Part shown: in pieces, positions 52,729 through 61,815 of the stretch | How the letters are laid out: each line of letters begins with the position of its first letter | Position numbering within the stretch: position 1 is the first letter of the stretch | NCBI GenBank assembly: GCA_016716305.1 | Contig: JADJWP010000002.1 | Span: 928,501-992,500 of the forward strand | DNA length: 64,000 nucleotides | Direction: 5' to 3' | Source: Chloracidobacterium sp. | GTDB lineage: Bacteria; Acidobacteriota; Blastocatellia; Pyrinomonadales; Pyrinomonadaceae | Position numbers and translations under genes: made by a program | The notes under the pieces: generated by a model | Told to the model about the DNA's origin: nothing | What the model saw: the letters and a program-made list of their open reading frames with translations, nothing else | The model's database searches: none

Positions 52729-52764
52729 TGTAACGAGTATAGTTACAAACGCCGTCAATGTCAA
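52729..52764 (-). promoter_or_regulatory. Rrf2 promoter with autoregulatory operator TGTAAC-N7-GTTACA
   Basis: Minus strand: TTGACA (52764-52759), 17 bp, TATACT (52741-52736). The perfect operator TGTAAC-GAGTATA-GTTACA (52729-52747) covers the -10 and ends 3 bp before the ATG, so the leader is only a few nucleotides. Confidence 0.8.
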
Positions 52765-52810
52765 GCCCTTAGAAGCGTTTGCGATCTGACCTGAGATCTT
52801 GCGTCCCGCT

Positions 52811-53284
52811 TTACGGCGATTGATATATCAAGCGGTCTTTTTTCATGCCGCCCCCGACGAGCGCTCCAACCGCCGCTCCTGCCGGAAGTCCGTAAAATAC
52901 CCCTGCGGCCGGCGCGAGTCCGTCCCCTTCCCGAGAGCCAACCTCATACAACACACCGATCCCAACACCGATCCCGAGCCCGACTGCGGCTCCGATAAGT
53001 CCGGACTTGAGCTTTGACCCGCTTCTCCCGCTGTAAACCCGAAAGATCTCGCCCCTGGGTACCGAACGAATGCGGCCGTCGATCTTCAGATTTAGAACAC
53101 CATCGCTCGCATTCACGAATCGCCCCTTTAACTGCTCTCCCCCGTGGAGCTGAATTACGATCCGACTCTCGCTCGCCTGGCTCATTACTGTGTTCCAGTC
53201 TCCGGCGTATGTTTGAGGAAACGCATGTAACGTGAGGGCTATTATAGAAATGACTGTGATCGCAACGGTCGTACGCTTTTTCAT
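52811..53284 (-). CDS. Secreted glycine-zipper hypothetical protein
   Basis: 157 residues from the ATG at 53284 (GGAGATATACTT upstream). Signal peptide TVAITVISIIALTLHAFPQ. A small beta domain (about 25-85: SRIVIQLHGGEQLKGRFVNASDGVLNLKIDGRIRSVPRGEIFRVY) has the look of an LSm-like fold. Two Gly-rich helices (LIGAAVGLGIGVGIGVLYEV; GLPAGAAVGALVGGGM) follow, a glycine zipper probably inserted in the outer membrane or inner membrane. No function assigned. Confidence 0.75.
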   Translation of the reverse strand: MKKRTTVAITVISIIALTLHAFPQTYAGDWNTVMSQASESRIVIQLHGGEQLKGRFVNASDGVLNLKIDGRIRSVPRGEIFRVYSGRSGSKLKSGLIGAAVGLGIGVGIGVLYEVGSREGDGLAPAAGVFYGLPAGAAVGALVGGGMKKDRLIYQSP

Positions 53285-53350
53285 AAGTATATCTCCTTGC
53301 ATCAACGAGGATATAACTTATCGAAAAGCGTTATTTCTCAGACTGTGGCA

Positions 53351-54256
53351 CTATCTGAAAGTGTCCCAATCCGCCAGTTCTTTCAGTTCGTTAATAGATT
53401 CCTTCGAGATGATCCGAAAAACGGCAACACCGTCATGATTTTCGAGTTTTCTGGCTGAAACGACGTCGCAAATGATGATAGCAGCCTGATCGAGGCCGCT
53501 TTGCCAGTTCTTTTCGCAAGTAGAACGGGTGATGATGGTATCGGGATCGATATTTGCCGCGACCAGAAAAAGCTTTGCCAGAGAGAGGAAGGGAGCCCAT
53601 CCGGAGACTACTGCAACCATGTCATCGTCGTCCGGACGTGTACGCCCGCTAAGCGTATTCGCCACTGAACTGACCTTTAGGAACACGCGTTTCGTATCGC
53701 GTTTTAGTCTTTTGTTCAACTCATCACGCTCATCGTACATTGCGGTTATGACCAAATTCTGGCCGAACTCAATTTTCTCCGGGTCGATCGATCGGACACC
53801 TTTAACCTCGGTTCTCAGCGACTCTTGAATTTCGGCTGCCAGTATCTCCTGAAGTCTGAGATCTGATTCGACCAAGACGATGAGAGTGTTTTCCGATGAC
53901 GCGATGTACTCGTCCAGCATCGATCGAAGTTCGATCGGTGTTACCCCGTATTTCCGAGCCTCATCGATGATTCGCCCGATCAAGTCCCCTGCCCCCTGCT
54001 CGTCGATCGGGATCCGGGATTGGTTTGCTACAAAAACGCCACTGCCTTTACGAAACTCTACTAAACCATTCTCAGCAAGGTTACGATAGACGGAGGAAAC
54101 GGTATTTGGATGGATCTGAAACCTTCGAGCGATCTCTCGCACACTTGGAAGCCGCTCACCGGAATGTAGATCGCCAGAGGCGATCCCGATCGAGATCTGC
54201 TCCAATAGCTGTTCGCGAATTGGAACTTCAGAATTTTTCGAAAGCCATATCTTCAT
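53351..54256 (-). CDS. GntR-family regulator with uncommon C-terminal domain
   Basis: 301 residues. The N-terminal GntR helix-turn-helix is clear: VPIREQLLEQISIGIASGDLHSGERLPSVREIARRFQIHPNTVSSVYRNLAENGLVEFRKGSGVFV. The remaining 220 residues match none of the FCD, UTRA or MocR domains that I recognise. They include two periplasmic-binding-like segments (NTLIVLVESDLRLQEILAAEI; AAIIICDVVSARKLENHDGVAVF) reminiscent of a substrate-binding or LacI-like fold. Its targets are unknown. The preferred stretch 54257-54343 carries the terminator of the following gene. Confidence 0.85.
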   Translation of the reverse strand: MKIWLSKNSEVPIREQLLEQISIGIASGDLHSGERLPSVREIARRFQIHPNTVSSVYRNLAENGLVEFRKGSGVFVANQSRIPIDEQGAGDLIGRIIDEARKYGVTPIELRSMLDEYIASSENTLIVLVESDLRLQEILAAEIQESLRTEVKGVRSIDPEKIEFGQNLVITAMYDERDELNKRLKRDTKRVFLKVSSVANTLSGRTRPDDDDMVAVVSGWAPFLSLAKLFLVAANIDPDTIITRSTCEKNWQSGLDQAAIIICDVVSARKLENHDGVAVFRIISKESINELKELADWDTFR

Positions 54257-54285
54257 CGGAAAGGATCGAGTCAGCTCTCGAGATC

Positions 54286-54316
54286 AAAAAAGCCAAGCCT
54301 GAAATTCAGACCTGGC
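54286..54316 (-). terminator. Terminator of the lytic transglycosylase gene
   Basis: Minus strand: GCCAGGTCTGAA / TTCAGGCTTGGC hairpin with two G-T pairs, followed by TTTTTT. Confidence 0.75.
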
Positions 54317-54343
54317 CTCTCGGGTGATCGATGGGTTCGAAAA

Positions 54344-56134
54344 CTACTTTGCAGGTATCTTGATCTCGCGGCCCGCACCGAGAACGGAATTTGGCAGAAG
54401 TCCATTATATTTTGCAACAACTGTCGGATCTGCACCGTGACGTACAGCGACCTTCGAAACCGTATCGCCTGCCTGGGCCTTTACGACGCGGGCATTCGAA
54501 GCCGTAGCGGCGTTTGCCGATGACGGACGGGAATAAGATGTAGCCGTCACACGACTTCCGGGTACTGACGCAACCGGCACGAATACCTTTCCTCTCGGTT
54601 CCTTCATTCCCGGATTTGCCGCCATCAGATCAGCAACAGTGACACCCGTCCGATTCGCGATATTTTGCCACGACTCGCCCTGGACAGAGGTAGCAAGGTT
54701 TGTATTGTTTACCTTGGAGGCCGGGATCCGCCTGAACACAGCCAAAACGTCATTTGCCTTTCCGGGCGGGACGTTCACAATGTATGGTTCGGGAGGCGTC
54801 ATATTCGAACGCAGATGCGGATTAAGATAACGCAAATACTGCACGCTTGTGTCAGAGGCCTGCGCGAGCAAATTCAAGTTTGTGGACGCAGGTACGCGGA
54901 TACGGTCGTACAAAAGAGCCGGCGCCGGACGAACGTGGCCAAAACCATACTGATGCGGGCTGTTCGCTATAAGGATAGTTGCCAAAATGTTCGGAACGTA
55001 ATTTCTTGTTTCTTTTGGCAGATACGGATACGCCGCCCAGAAGTTCGCCGTTCCCGCTCGTCTGATCGCTCGGTCGACGTTTCCTTCACCACAATTGTAG
55101 GCCGCCATTGCCAGTTCCCAGTTTCCGCCGTACCGGTTCGCAAGAAACTTCAAATAACGAGCGGACGCTCGCGTAGCCTCATCAAAGCTGTTCCGCTCAT
55201 CAACATGTGCCGTCCGACGCAGACCGAACCTTGATCCCGTTCCCGGGATAAACTGCCATAGCCCCGATGCTGAGGCCCAGGACATCGCCGTCGGCTTCCA
55301 GGCACTCTCGACCTGCCCTAGCCAAGCTACGTTCTCAGGAATCCCCTCCTCGCGAAATATTCGTCGGGCCATTCGCATGAACATCCCGGAACGATAAAGC
55401 CCTACTTCCATCGTCTTACGTCCGCGTCCGCGGTAATAATTGATGTACTGCTGGATCATCGGATGAACCTGAAACGTAAATCCCAGCGATTTATTGGCGA
55501 CTGCGTACTGGATGTATTGGTACTGCTGCTGGGCGACCGGGTTATTTTCAACGTCTAACTCATCTTCCGTAAGAACAAGTTTTGAAAGTTCGTCTAAGGG
55601 CGACGCTTCAAATTCCTGAGAGTTGAACCCAACAAGGTTCTCTGTCGGCAACGCAACATTGACCGAAGTCATGTTTACGTTTCCCGATGTGGTCGGCGAG
55701 TTGGTCCGTTTAGCTGGCTTCAGCCGATTCGCAACGTCGTCAGCCAACGCGTAATCCGTTTCATTCCACCTCCAACCGCATGTTGCGGATAGAGCCTTGA
55801 TCTGCGGCGTCTGAACATCGGACGGGAATTCTATCCGATAGACCGTCTCTAAAAGCTGTGCATAGCAATTTTGAAGCCTGACGTCAGATTGAACGCTCAG
55901 AGTCGACGAAAGAAAGATCTCCACCGAACGATCGAATTTTTGTCCCGATTCGGCCCGTTTGTTTTCCTTGAGGGCAAACAACCCTTCACGAAACGCAGAT
56001 CCCGAATCTTCGATGATCTTATTGATCTGCGACTGCACTCTCTGTACGTCGGCGGTTTGTGCGTTGGCCGCGTGGAACACTGCCAAGGCTATGAAAATTA
56101 GAAGGAAAAACTTTATGGTAAAAAATGATCTCAT
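54344..56134 (-). CDS. Lytic murein transglycosylase with LysM domains (MltD-like)
   Basis: 596 residues from the ATG at 56134; the frame to 56218 adds residues before the signal peptide FLLIFIALAVFHAANAQ. The central SLT domain (about 250-400) has ENVAWLGQVESAWKPTAMSWASASGLWQFIPGTGSRFGL with catalytic Glu and ELAMAAYNCGEGNVDRAI. It cleaves peptidoglycan to anhydro-muropeptides. C-terminal LysM domains: SVQGESWQNIANRTGVTVADLMAANPG and VKAQAGDTVSKVAVRHGADPTVVAKYNGL. The N-terminal 230 residues are helical and specific to this protein. Confidence 0.92.
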   Translation of the reverse strand: MRSFFTIKFFLLIFIALAVFHAANAQTADVQRVQSQINKIIEDSGSAFREGLFALKENKRAESGQKFDRSVEIFLSSTLSVQSDVRLQNCYAQLLETVYRIEFPSDVQTPQIKALSATCGWRWNETDYALADDVANRLKPAKRTNSPTTSGNVNMTSVNVALPTENLVGFNSQEFEASPLDELSKLVLTEDELDVENNPVAQQQYQYIQYAVANKSLGFTFQVHPMIQQYINYYRGRGRKTMEVGLYRSGMFMRMARRIFREEGIPENVAWLGQVESAWKPTAMSWASASGLWQFIPGTGSRFGLRRTAHVDERNSFDEATRASARYLKFLANRYGGNWELAMAAYNCGEGNVDRAIRRAGTANFWAAYPYLPKETRNYVPNILATILIANSPHQYGFGHVRPAPALLYDRIRVPASTNLNLLAQASDTSVQYLRYLNPHLRSNMTPPEPYIVNVPPGKANDVLAVFRRIPASKVNNTNLATSVQGESWQNIANRTGVTVADLMAANPGMKEPRGKVFVPVASVPGSRVTATSYSRPSSANAATASNARVVKAQAGDTVSKVAVRHGADPTVVAKYNGLLPNSVLGAGREIKIPAK

Positions 56135-56359
56135 TGAATCTCGTCTGTTGACCTTACGGATTACCTTCAGGGCTAAGGCGAATTCGTCGAACGAAAACAC
56201 TCGAAGCGTCATAAACAAAACGCTTCAAGCTCGGTAAAGTTCCCAAAATGCCGGCCTGTACAATTACAGACCATCTTCAAACCTACCATGAACCGCGATT
56301 TCGGTCAATTTTTAACTGGTTGCCGCTATTCAAAAACAAAACGAACGCCGATAGTAAAA

Positions 56360-58774
56360 CTACGCCTTTACAGCTACCTTTGCAGCCGGTTTCGGCTCTT
56401 TGAGTGCAACCTCGAACACCTCAAGGACGTTGTCAACGAATACAAACGACAAATCGTCGATTACTTCCTTGGGCATATCCTCAAGATCGCGCCGATTCGG
56501 CGCCGGCAGGATCACGGTCTTTAACTTTGCTCTCCGCGCAGCAAGAAGCTTTTCTTTGACTCCGCCCACGGGCAGTACGTTGCCACGCAAAGTGATCTCA
56601 CCCGTCATTGCGACGTCCTTTCGTACCGGCCGTTGAGCCAAAACCGACACGAGCGCCGTCGCCATTGTGATGCCGGCCGACGGTCCGTCTTTCGGGATCG
56701 CGCCTTCGGGCAAATGTATATGAATATCGTAATTTTCGAGCACATCATCGGAAATCCCTAATTCCCGTGACCGCGCTTTTGCATACGAAAATGCCGCCTG
56801 GGCCGATTCCTGCATAACTTCTCCAAGCTGGCCAGTGAGCATCAGTTTTCCCTTGCCCTTAGTCAAAAGGGCTTCGATAAACAATATATCTCCGCCGACG
56901 GCGGTCCAAGCGAGACCTGTCACAGTACCGATCTGGTCTTTCTTCAATGCGCCTTCATTGAAGATCTTCGGGGCCCTTAAGAAGGACTTAACATCGTCGG
57001 CCATCACCTTCACTGGCTTGAACTGGTCTTCGAGTTCAGCTTTCTGGCGGGCGATCTTGCGGCAGATCTTTCCAATATCCCGCTCAAGCTGTCGCAAGCC
57101 GGCTTCCTGGGTGTATTCCCCGATTATTCTTGCGATCGCTTTTCGATCGAACTTTACGTCGTTCTTCTCAAGCCCGTTTTCCTGGACCTGTTTTGGTATC
57201 AAATGCCTGCGGGCGATCTCGACCTTTTCTTCTTCGGTGTAGCCGGAAAGCTGAATGATCTCCATTCGGTCACGAAGAGCCGGCTGAATGGTATCTAAGA
57301 CATTTGCGGTCGTCATGAACATCACGTTAGAAAGATCGAACGTGATGCCGAGGTAATTGTCTCGAAAACTGGCATTCTGTTCCGGATCAAGAACCTCAAG
57401 GAGAGCACTCGACGGGTCGCCCCGAAAATCGGCTCCGACCTTATCGATCTCATCAAGCATTATCAGCGGATTGTTTGTGCCGGCCTGCTGCACGGCCTGA
57501 ATGATGCGCCCCGGCATTGCTCCGACGTAAGTCCGACGATGGCCACGGATCTCAGCCTCATCGTGAAGGCCTCCGAGGCTCAAGCGTACGAACTTTCGAT
57601 TTAATGCCCGTGCGACCGACCGGCCAAGCGAAGTTTTGCCTACGCCCGGAGGCCCGACAAGGCATAAGATCGAGCCCTTCGGCTTTTCCATCAACTTTCT
57701 GACGGCCAAAGATTCTACGATGCGTTCTTTCACACGCTCGAGGCCGTAATGATCATCGTCAAGGATCTTTTCCGCCTTTTTCAGTATCAGATTGTCTTTG
57801 GACTGTTTGGACCAAGGCAGTTCGGTCATGATATCGAGCCAATTTCGTAGCGTCGCTGTTTCGGCAGTATCTGGATGCATTCGCTCGAGCTTTTTCAACT
57901 GCCGCAGCGATTCCTCTTCGGCATTTTCCGGCATCTTCGCCTTAAGTATCTTGTCGCGATACTGTTCGATCTCCTCGTAAAGCTCGTTTCCCTCACCGAG
58001 TTCCGACTGGATCGCCTTCAGTTGTTGTCGAAGGAAATACTCACGTTGGGATCTGTCGATGTCAGCTCGAGCCTGAGTGTTTATCTCCTGCTGGACAGTG
58101 AGCACATCGATCTCTTTACTCAAAAGTTCATTTACCCGCCGCAGGCGCTTCACAGGTTCCGCGATATCCAGGACGCTTTGTGCATCCTCGACTTTCAGCT
58201 CGAGATTCGATGCCGAAAGATCAGCCAGGCGACCTGCATCGTCAAGGTTGGCAATGATCGCCAAAACCTCAGGCGAAATCCCTTTTCCGAGAGATGCCGC
58301 ACGCTCCATCGAACCGCGAACATTGCGAACAAGAGCTTCGACCTCGAGCGAGTTATCAGGTGCAAGTGGTTCTGATATCGGTGTAATGCCTGCCTTGACA
58401 TAATCGCCTGTGGAATCTATCGAGTCGACCTTTGTTCTCGAAAGTCCTTGAATCAGAATACGGATCCGACCGTCGGGCAGCTTTAACATCCGCATGATTA
58501 TCGCGACCGTACCAACGGTATAAAGATCGGCCTGTGATGGGTCTTCTTTATTTACATCCTTCTGCGAGACCAGAACTATCATCCTGTTCTCTTTAAGGGC
58601 CTCTTCGACCGCCTTGATCGATTTGTCGCGAGACACAAAAAGCGGAACGATCATGAAAGGATAGATCACAATATCGCGCAGGGGCAGCGATGGCAGCTCC
58701 GAAGGAATCTGCATCATTGGTTCGATCACGTCGCCCTCGGCGAGCGAAATCGGGAAATCTTCGATCTCTACCAT
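56360..58774 (-). CDS. lon: ATP-dependent protease Lon
   Basis: 804 residues from the ATG at 58774 (AAGGG upstream; a longer frame to 58816 begins atypically). The N-terminal domain PSLPLRDIVIYPFMIVPLFVSR is typical. AAA+ module with Walker A GPPGVGKTSLGRSVA, Walker B LIMLDEIDK. The proteolytic domain has the Ser-Lys dyad: KDGPSAGITMATAL with catalytic Ser and GGVKEKLLAARRAKLKTVILP with Lys. Lon degrades unfolded and regulatory proteins. Confidence 0.97.
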   Translation of the reverse strand: MVEIEDFPISLAEGDVIEPMMQIPSELPSLPLRDIVIYPFMIVPLFVSRDKSIKAVEEALKENRMIVLVSQKDVNKEDPSQADLYTVGTVAIIMRMLKLPDGRIRILIQGLSRTKVDSIDSTGDYVKAGITPISEPLAPDNSLEVEALVRNVRGSMERAASLGKGISPEVLAIIANLDDAGRLADLSASNLELKVEDAQSVLDIAEPVKRLRRVNELLSKEIDVLTVQQEINTQARADIDRSQREYFLRQQLKAIQSELGEGNELYEEIEQYRDKILKAKMPENAEEESLRQLKKLERMHPDTAETATLRNWLDIMTELPWSKQSKDNLILKKAEKILDDDHYGLERVKERIVESLAVRKLMEKPKGSILCLVGPPGVGKTSLGRSVARALNRKFVRLSLGGLHDEAEIRGHRRTYVGAMPGRIIQAVQQAGTNNPLIMLDEIDKVGADFRGDPSSALLEVLDPEQNASFRDNYLGITFDLSNVMFMTTANVLDTIQPALRDRMEIIQLSGYTEEEKVEIARRHLIPKQVQENGLEKNDVKFDRKAIARIIGEYTQEAGLRQLERDIGKICRKIARQKAELEDQFKPVKVMADDVKSFLRAPKIFNEGALKKDQIGTVTGLAWTAVGGDILFIEALLTKGKGKLMLTGQLGEVMQESAQAAFSYAKARSRELGISDDVLENYDIHIHLPEGAIPKDGPSAGITMATALVSVLAQRPVRKDVAMTGEITLRGNVLPVGGVKEKLLAARRAKLKTVILPAPNRRDLEDMPKEVIDDLSFVFVDNVLEVFEVALKEPKPAAKVAVKA

Positions 58775-58817
58775 ATCCCTTAATGTTAGGCAATTAAGCT
58801 TAAAAGGGCAAAGCATG

Positions 58818-58842
58818 AGAAAACGGGCCCGATCGGCCCGTT
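58818..58842 (-). terminator. Terminator of the secreted protein gene at 58870-59709
   Basis: AACGGGCC / GGCCCGTT 8-bp stem with a 5-nt loop, followed on the minus strand by TTCTC. Confidence 0.6.
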
Positions 58843-58869
58843 AATTTCTACGTTCGCATTGTTGAGCGC

Positions 58870-59709
58870 TTAGTTTCCTAAGAGTCTGAAGGTGTAGAAA
58901 AATTGTGCAAACTCGACCGGCCCACTCACCCTTGCCCGGATCCCGAATTTCAAGGTCATTGGTCGGTTGAACAACCTGTTGATGACCGATTGCGGCAGCC
59001 CAAGTGCTGCGAAATAATCGCGTGAAAGGCCCCGGCTGGCGACCGACGAATTGTTCGAATAATCAGACTGAAAATCGCCCGCTGTGACCGAAAACGATCG
59101 AACGCGTGAGCCCGCAAGGCTTGTGGTGAACGAGCCGTTCATTGGCAGCCCCGTGTTTGGATCGATCGCTGAGGGATCGTTCAGTGCTTCACTTTCGATC
59201 GTCAATCTAGGCGAGTATATGAAATTGATCACGCCCGATTGATTCGCAAAAGAATCGAACCCGATCCCGTTGTTCAACATTGGATAAATAACGTTGTCGA
59301 CCGCATTCCGAGGGATCGTGATCTGCCAGACGGTATCGAAGACTTCCGTCGTTGCCATCGGCGACGCTAAAGTATGTGCTGCACATTTGTCGTCCGCTGC
59401 AAGGACCAAGCCGACCTCGTCGAGCAATATCTGAGGGTCGCAACTCCGGTATACATATAATGTGCCGGCATAAAACGAACCAAGGAACTTTACGTTCCGG
59501 CCGAACGAATTCGGATCATAAAACTCTTCAGTCTCCGGATATTTGTTTTTCGATGCGGCCAAAAGATAGCCCTGTTTGGATTCACGAGCGTCCCTTACCG
59601 CTTCCTGTCTTGCTTCTTTTATATCCTGGCGAACAGCTCGCGGCCGTTGAGCCTGGCCGAACTCAGATGCGATCATGATCAATGCGACGATCAAGAATAG
59701 ATTTTTCAT
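58870..59709 (-). CDS. Secreted protein of unknown function
   Basis: 279 residues from the ATG at 59709, which has GGAGG 5 bp upstream; the ATG at 59721 overlaps this site. Signal peptide LFLIVALIMIASEFGQAQ. A charged helix follows (VRQDIKEARQEAVRDARESK), then mostly beta-type sequence with VDNVIYPMLNNGIGFDSF, AGSRVRSFSVTAGDF and ARVSGPVEFAQFFYTFRLLGN. Two Cys (SCDPQ, KCAAH) may form a disulfide. No recognised family. Confidence 0.7.
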   Translation of the reverse strand: MKNLFLIVALIMIASEFGQAQRPRAVRQDIKEARQEAVRDARESKQGYLLAASKNKYPETEEFYDPNSFGRNVKFLGSFYAGTLYVYRSCDPQILLDEVGLVLAADDKCAAHTLASPMATTEVFDTVWQITIPRNAVDNVIYPMLNNGIGFDSFANQSGVINFIYSPRLTIESEALNDPSAIDPNTGLPMNGSFTTSLAGSRVRSFSVTAGDFQSDYSNNSSVASRGLSRDYFAALGLPQSVINRLFNRPMTLKFGIRARVSGPVEFAQFFYTFRLLGN

Positions 59710-60006
59710 ATTTTCCTCCATTGGAATGTGTTAACGATAGATTTGACCATCGATCCTGATGGAAATCGGTTCGAATGGGAGATGAGATACATTTACAGCA
59801 CTCTAACCTTGTCGCTATATCCGGATGAGAACAAAGCGAGGCAACTCTCGGATCAACTGCTAAAAGTGAAAGAAGACAGGCATCTCGAAAACACTACGCG
59901 AGCTAAGGTGAAGCTTCGGCTCATTGTGTAGTCCTTGTTCGGGCGGAAAGGCCCGATATGTCGGAAGGGTCGGTGCAAACACCGAACGAGAATTTGGCAG
60001 GTACGA

Positions 60007-60501
60007 CTACTTTACTTTTTTCTTTGGTTTTTTTGCCAAAGAGCGTTCACGCGATCTTACAAGATCCTTGAGTTCCGTCATGAATGCCGATACGTCCTCA
60101 AACTCGAGGTAAACGGATGCAAAACGAACATAAGCAACCTTGTCAAGGCTCTTTAGCCGACGCATGATAACCCGCCCGATCTCGCTCGTTGCGAGTTCGC
60201 GGTCAAGAGAGTCCTGGACGTTGCGTTCTGCTTCGTCAACGATAGCCTCAAGCTGTGGCGTAGAGATCGGACGCTTTTCGCAGGCCCTAAGCAAGCCTGC
60301 CATCACCTTTGCACGGTCGAAAGCTTCCCGCTTCCCGTCTTTCTTCACAACCATATACGGTATCTCATCGATCCGTTCATAAGATGTGAAGCGTCGACCG
60401 CAGCCGAGACACTCGCGTCGGCGACGGATCGAATCACCGTCCTTAGCTTCGCGTGAGTCAACAACTTTGTCTTCGATATGGGCGCAGAATGGACAACGCA
60501 T
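60007..60501 (-). CDS. nrdR: Transcriptional repressor NrdR
   Basis: 164 residues. MRCPFCAHIEDKVVDSREAKDGDSIRRRRECLGCGRRFTSYE is the canonical NrdR zinc ribbon, followed by the ATP-cone (PYMVVKKDGKREAFDRAKVMAGLLRACEKRPIS) that binds dATP/ATP. NrdR represses ribonucleotide reductase genes; none are in the window. The C-terminal Lys/Pro tail is unstructured. Between its end and the divergent 59709 gene lie about 297 bp with two small GC-rich hairpins (59940-59991) but no gene. Confidence 0.96.
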   Translation of the reverse strand: MRCPFCAHIEDKVVDSREAKDGDSIRRRRECLGCGRRFTSYERIDEIPYMVVKKDGKREAFDRAKVMAGLLRACEKRPISTPQLEAIVDEAERNVQDSLDRELATSEIGRVIMRRLKSLDKVAYVRFASVYLEFEDVSAFMTELKDLVRSRERSLAKKPKKKVK

Positions 60502-60518
60502 AAGGGTTTTAATCTTGA

Positions 60519-61643
60519 TTACGCAACAGTTGGACCGGCATTCGGGGCTTCAGATTCGATCTCCTCCACTGCGTGTTCGCTGGAAAGGAGACTTCGAAAT
60601 CGCTCGATACTGATATCACCGTGAGCAAAATAATATATTCCAAATACAAGTGCCGGTGCAAAATAAACGAGGTGCATCGCGATCGAGGCCGCAGCTGCAT
60701 CTTCGGAACGGATGTCCGGCTTGAGGAATATCAGACTCGCATAGGTTGCAGCGTGAAAGGCTCCGGCGGCTCCTCCCGGTGTTGGAACTACCGAACTAAC
60801 GACCGCAAATCCCATTATGAAAAGTGAATCACTAAACGTTATCGGAAGATCGAACGCAAGCAAAACGAACCAGGTCGGAAACGCGATCGCTAGCCAAAGG
60901 GTCACGGACCAGAAAACGACTGAAGCCGTTTCTCGCCAATCTTTCAGAATTGCTGCGGCAGATGCCAACTGCCGAAGCAAGCTCAAAATTATTGCACGAA
61001 TTCTTGAAGGAAAGTACCTGCGATCGGTCAATCGGCCGACAAATTCGATCACTCGAGGGGCGACCCTTTGATAGACAAACAGAGCAACAAAACCCAACGC
61101 AACGCCGACAAGCATAAGGTAGCCCGCCATTGAAACGTAAGCAAAATCCCCTTCACGCCCAGCAGGGGCAGTGAACCAAAGGAGATTGACCGCAAAGAAA
61201 CAGACAAGAGCTGCGAGATCAAATATGCGTTCGAGGCCGAGGGTCACCAATGCGGCCGAAGGTCGGACCCGCTTATCACGCATCGGCAGCCACATCGGTC
61301 GTACGATCTCGCCCGCACGTCCTATCAGAAAGATCGCGGCAAACCCCACGGTGGTTGTGGCAAAGAGCTCTTTCAGGCTGCTTTCGGTAATTGGAGCCAA
61401 CAAGACCTTCCACCTTACGGCTCGAAACAAAAAACCAAGGCAAATGATCAAAACAGCCGCGAAGAGATAATACGGATCAGCTTTGGTGAAACTACGGCGA
61501 ACCTCTTGCCAATCAAGATCCCTGCCGAAATACCACAGAATGAGGACGGCGAACGCCAACAACAATATGAATTTGATGTATTTTCGCAATGGAGAAAACG
61601 GATCTTCGATTTCTAGTTTCCTGCTGATCTCTACATACGTCAC
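60519..61643 (-). CDS. Flippase-like / lysylphosphatidylglycerol-synthase-type membrane protein
   Basis: 374 residues with about eight membrane segments. The pattern matches the UPF0104/AglD-MprF flippase-like domain: FLFRAVRWKVLLAPI (with the RxxRW core), IGRAGEIVRPMWLP, LGLERIFDLAALV, and VVPTPGGAAGAFHAATY. No catalytic LPG-synthase domain, so flipping or transport of a polyprenyl or lipid substrate is the likely role. It lies 17 bp from nrdR, same strand. Confidence 0.88.
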   Translation of the reverse strand: MTYVEISRKLEIEDPFSPLRKYIKFILLLAFAVLILWYFGRDLDWQEVRRSFTKADPYYLFAAVLIICLGFLFRAVRWKVLLAPITESSLKELFATTTVGFAAIFLIGRAGEIVRPMWLPMRDKRVRPSAALVTLGLERIFDLAALVCFFAVNLLWFTAPAGREGDFAYVSMAGYLMLVGVALGFVALFVYQRVAPRVIEFVGRLTDRRYFPSRIRAIILSLLRQLASAAAILKDWRETASVVFWSVTLWLAIAFPTWFVLLAFDLPITFSDSLFIMGFAVVSSVVPTPGGAAGAFHAATYASLIFLKPDIRSEDAAAASIAMHLVYFAPALVFGIYYFAHGDISIERFRSLLSSEHAVEEIESEAPNAGPTVA

Positions 61644-61815
61644 CAGATACCCCGAACGTCGTGCAAAAGATCAAGAACAAGAAGATACCGTAATACTTTG
61701 TGAAACGCTAACGTGGGTGAGCGTGGACGACATATGGTCTTTGGGTTTATAGTTTTCATGGAACTTTTGAATTGTCGTGTCGTAAACCAATAACGGCGGA
61801 GTTGATGATGTTGCC

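Noticed and set aside
59728..59931. 67-codon plus-strand ORF upstream of the secreted protein gene
   Set aside because: No ribosome site or recognisable motif; it overlaps the likely promoter area of the minus-strand gene.
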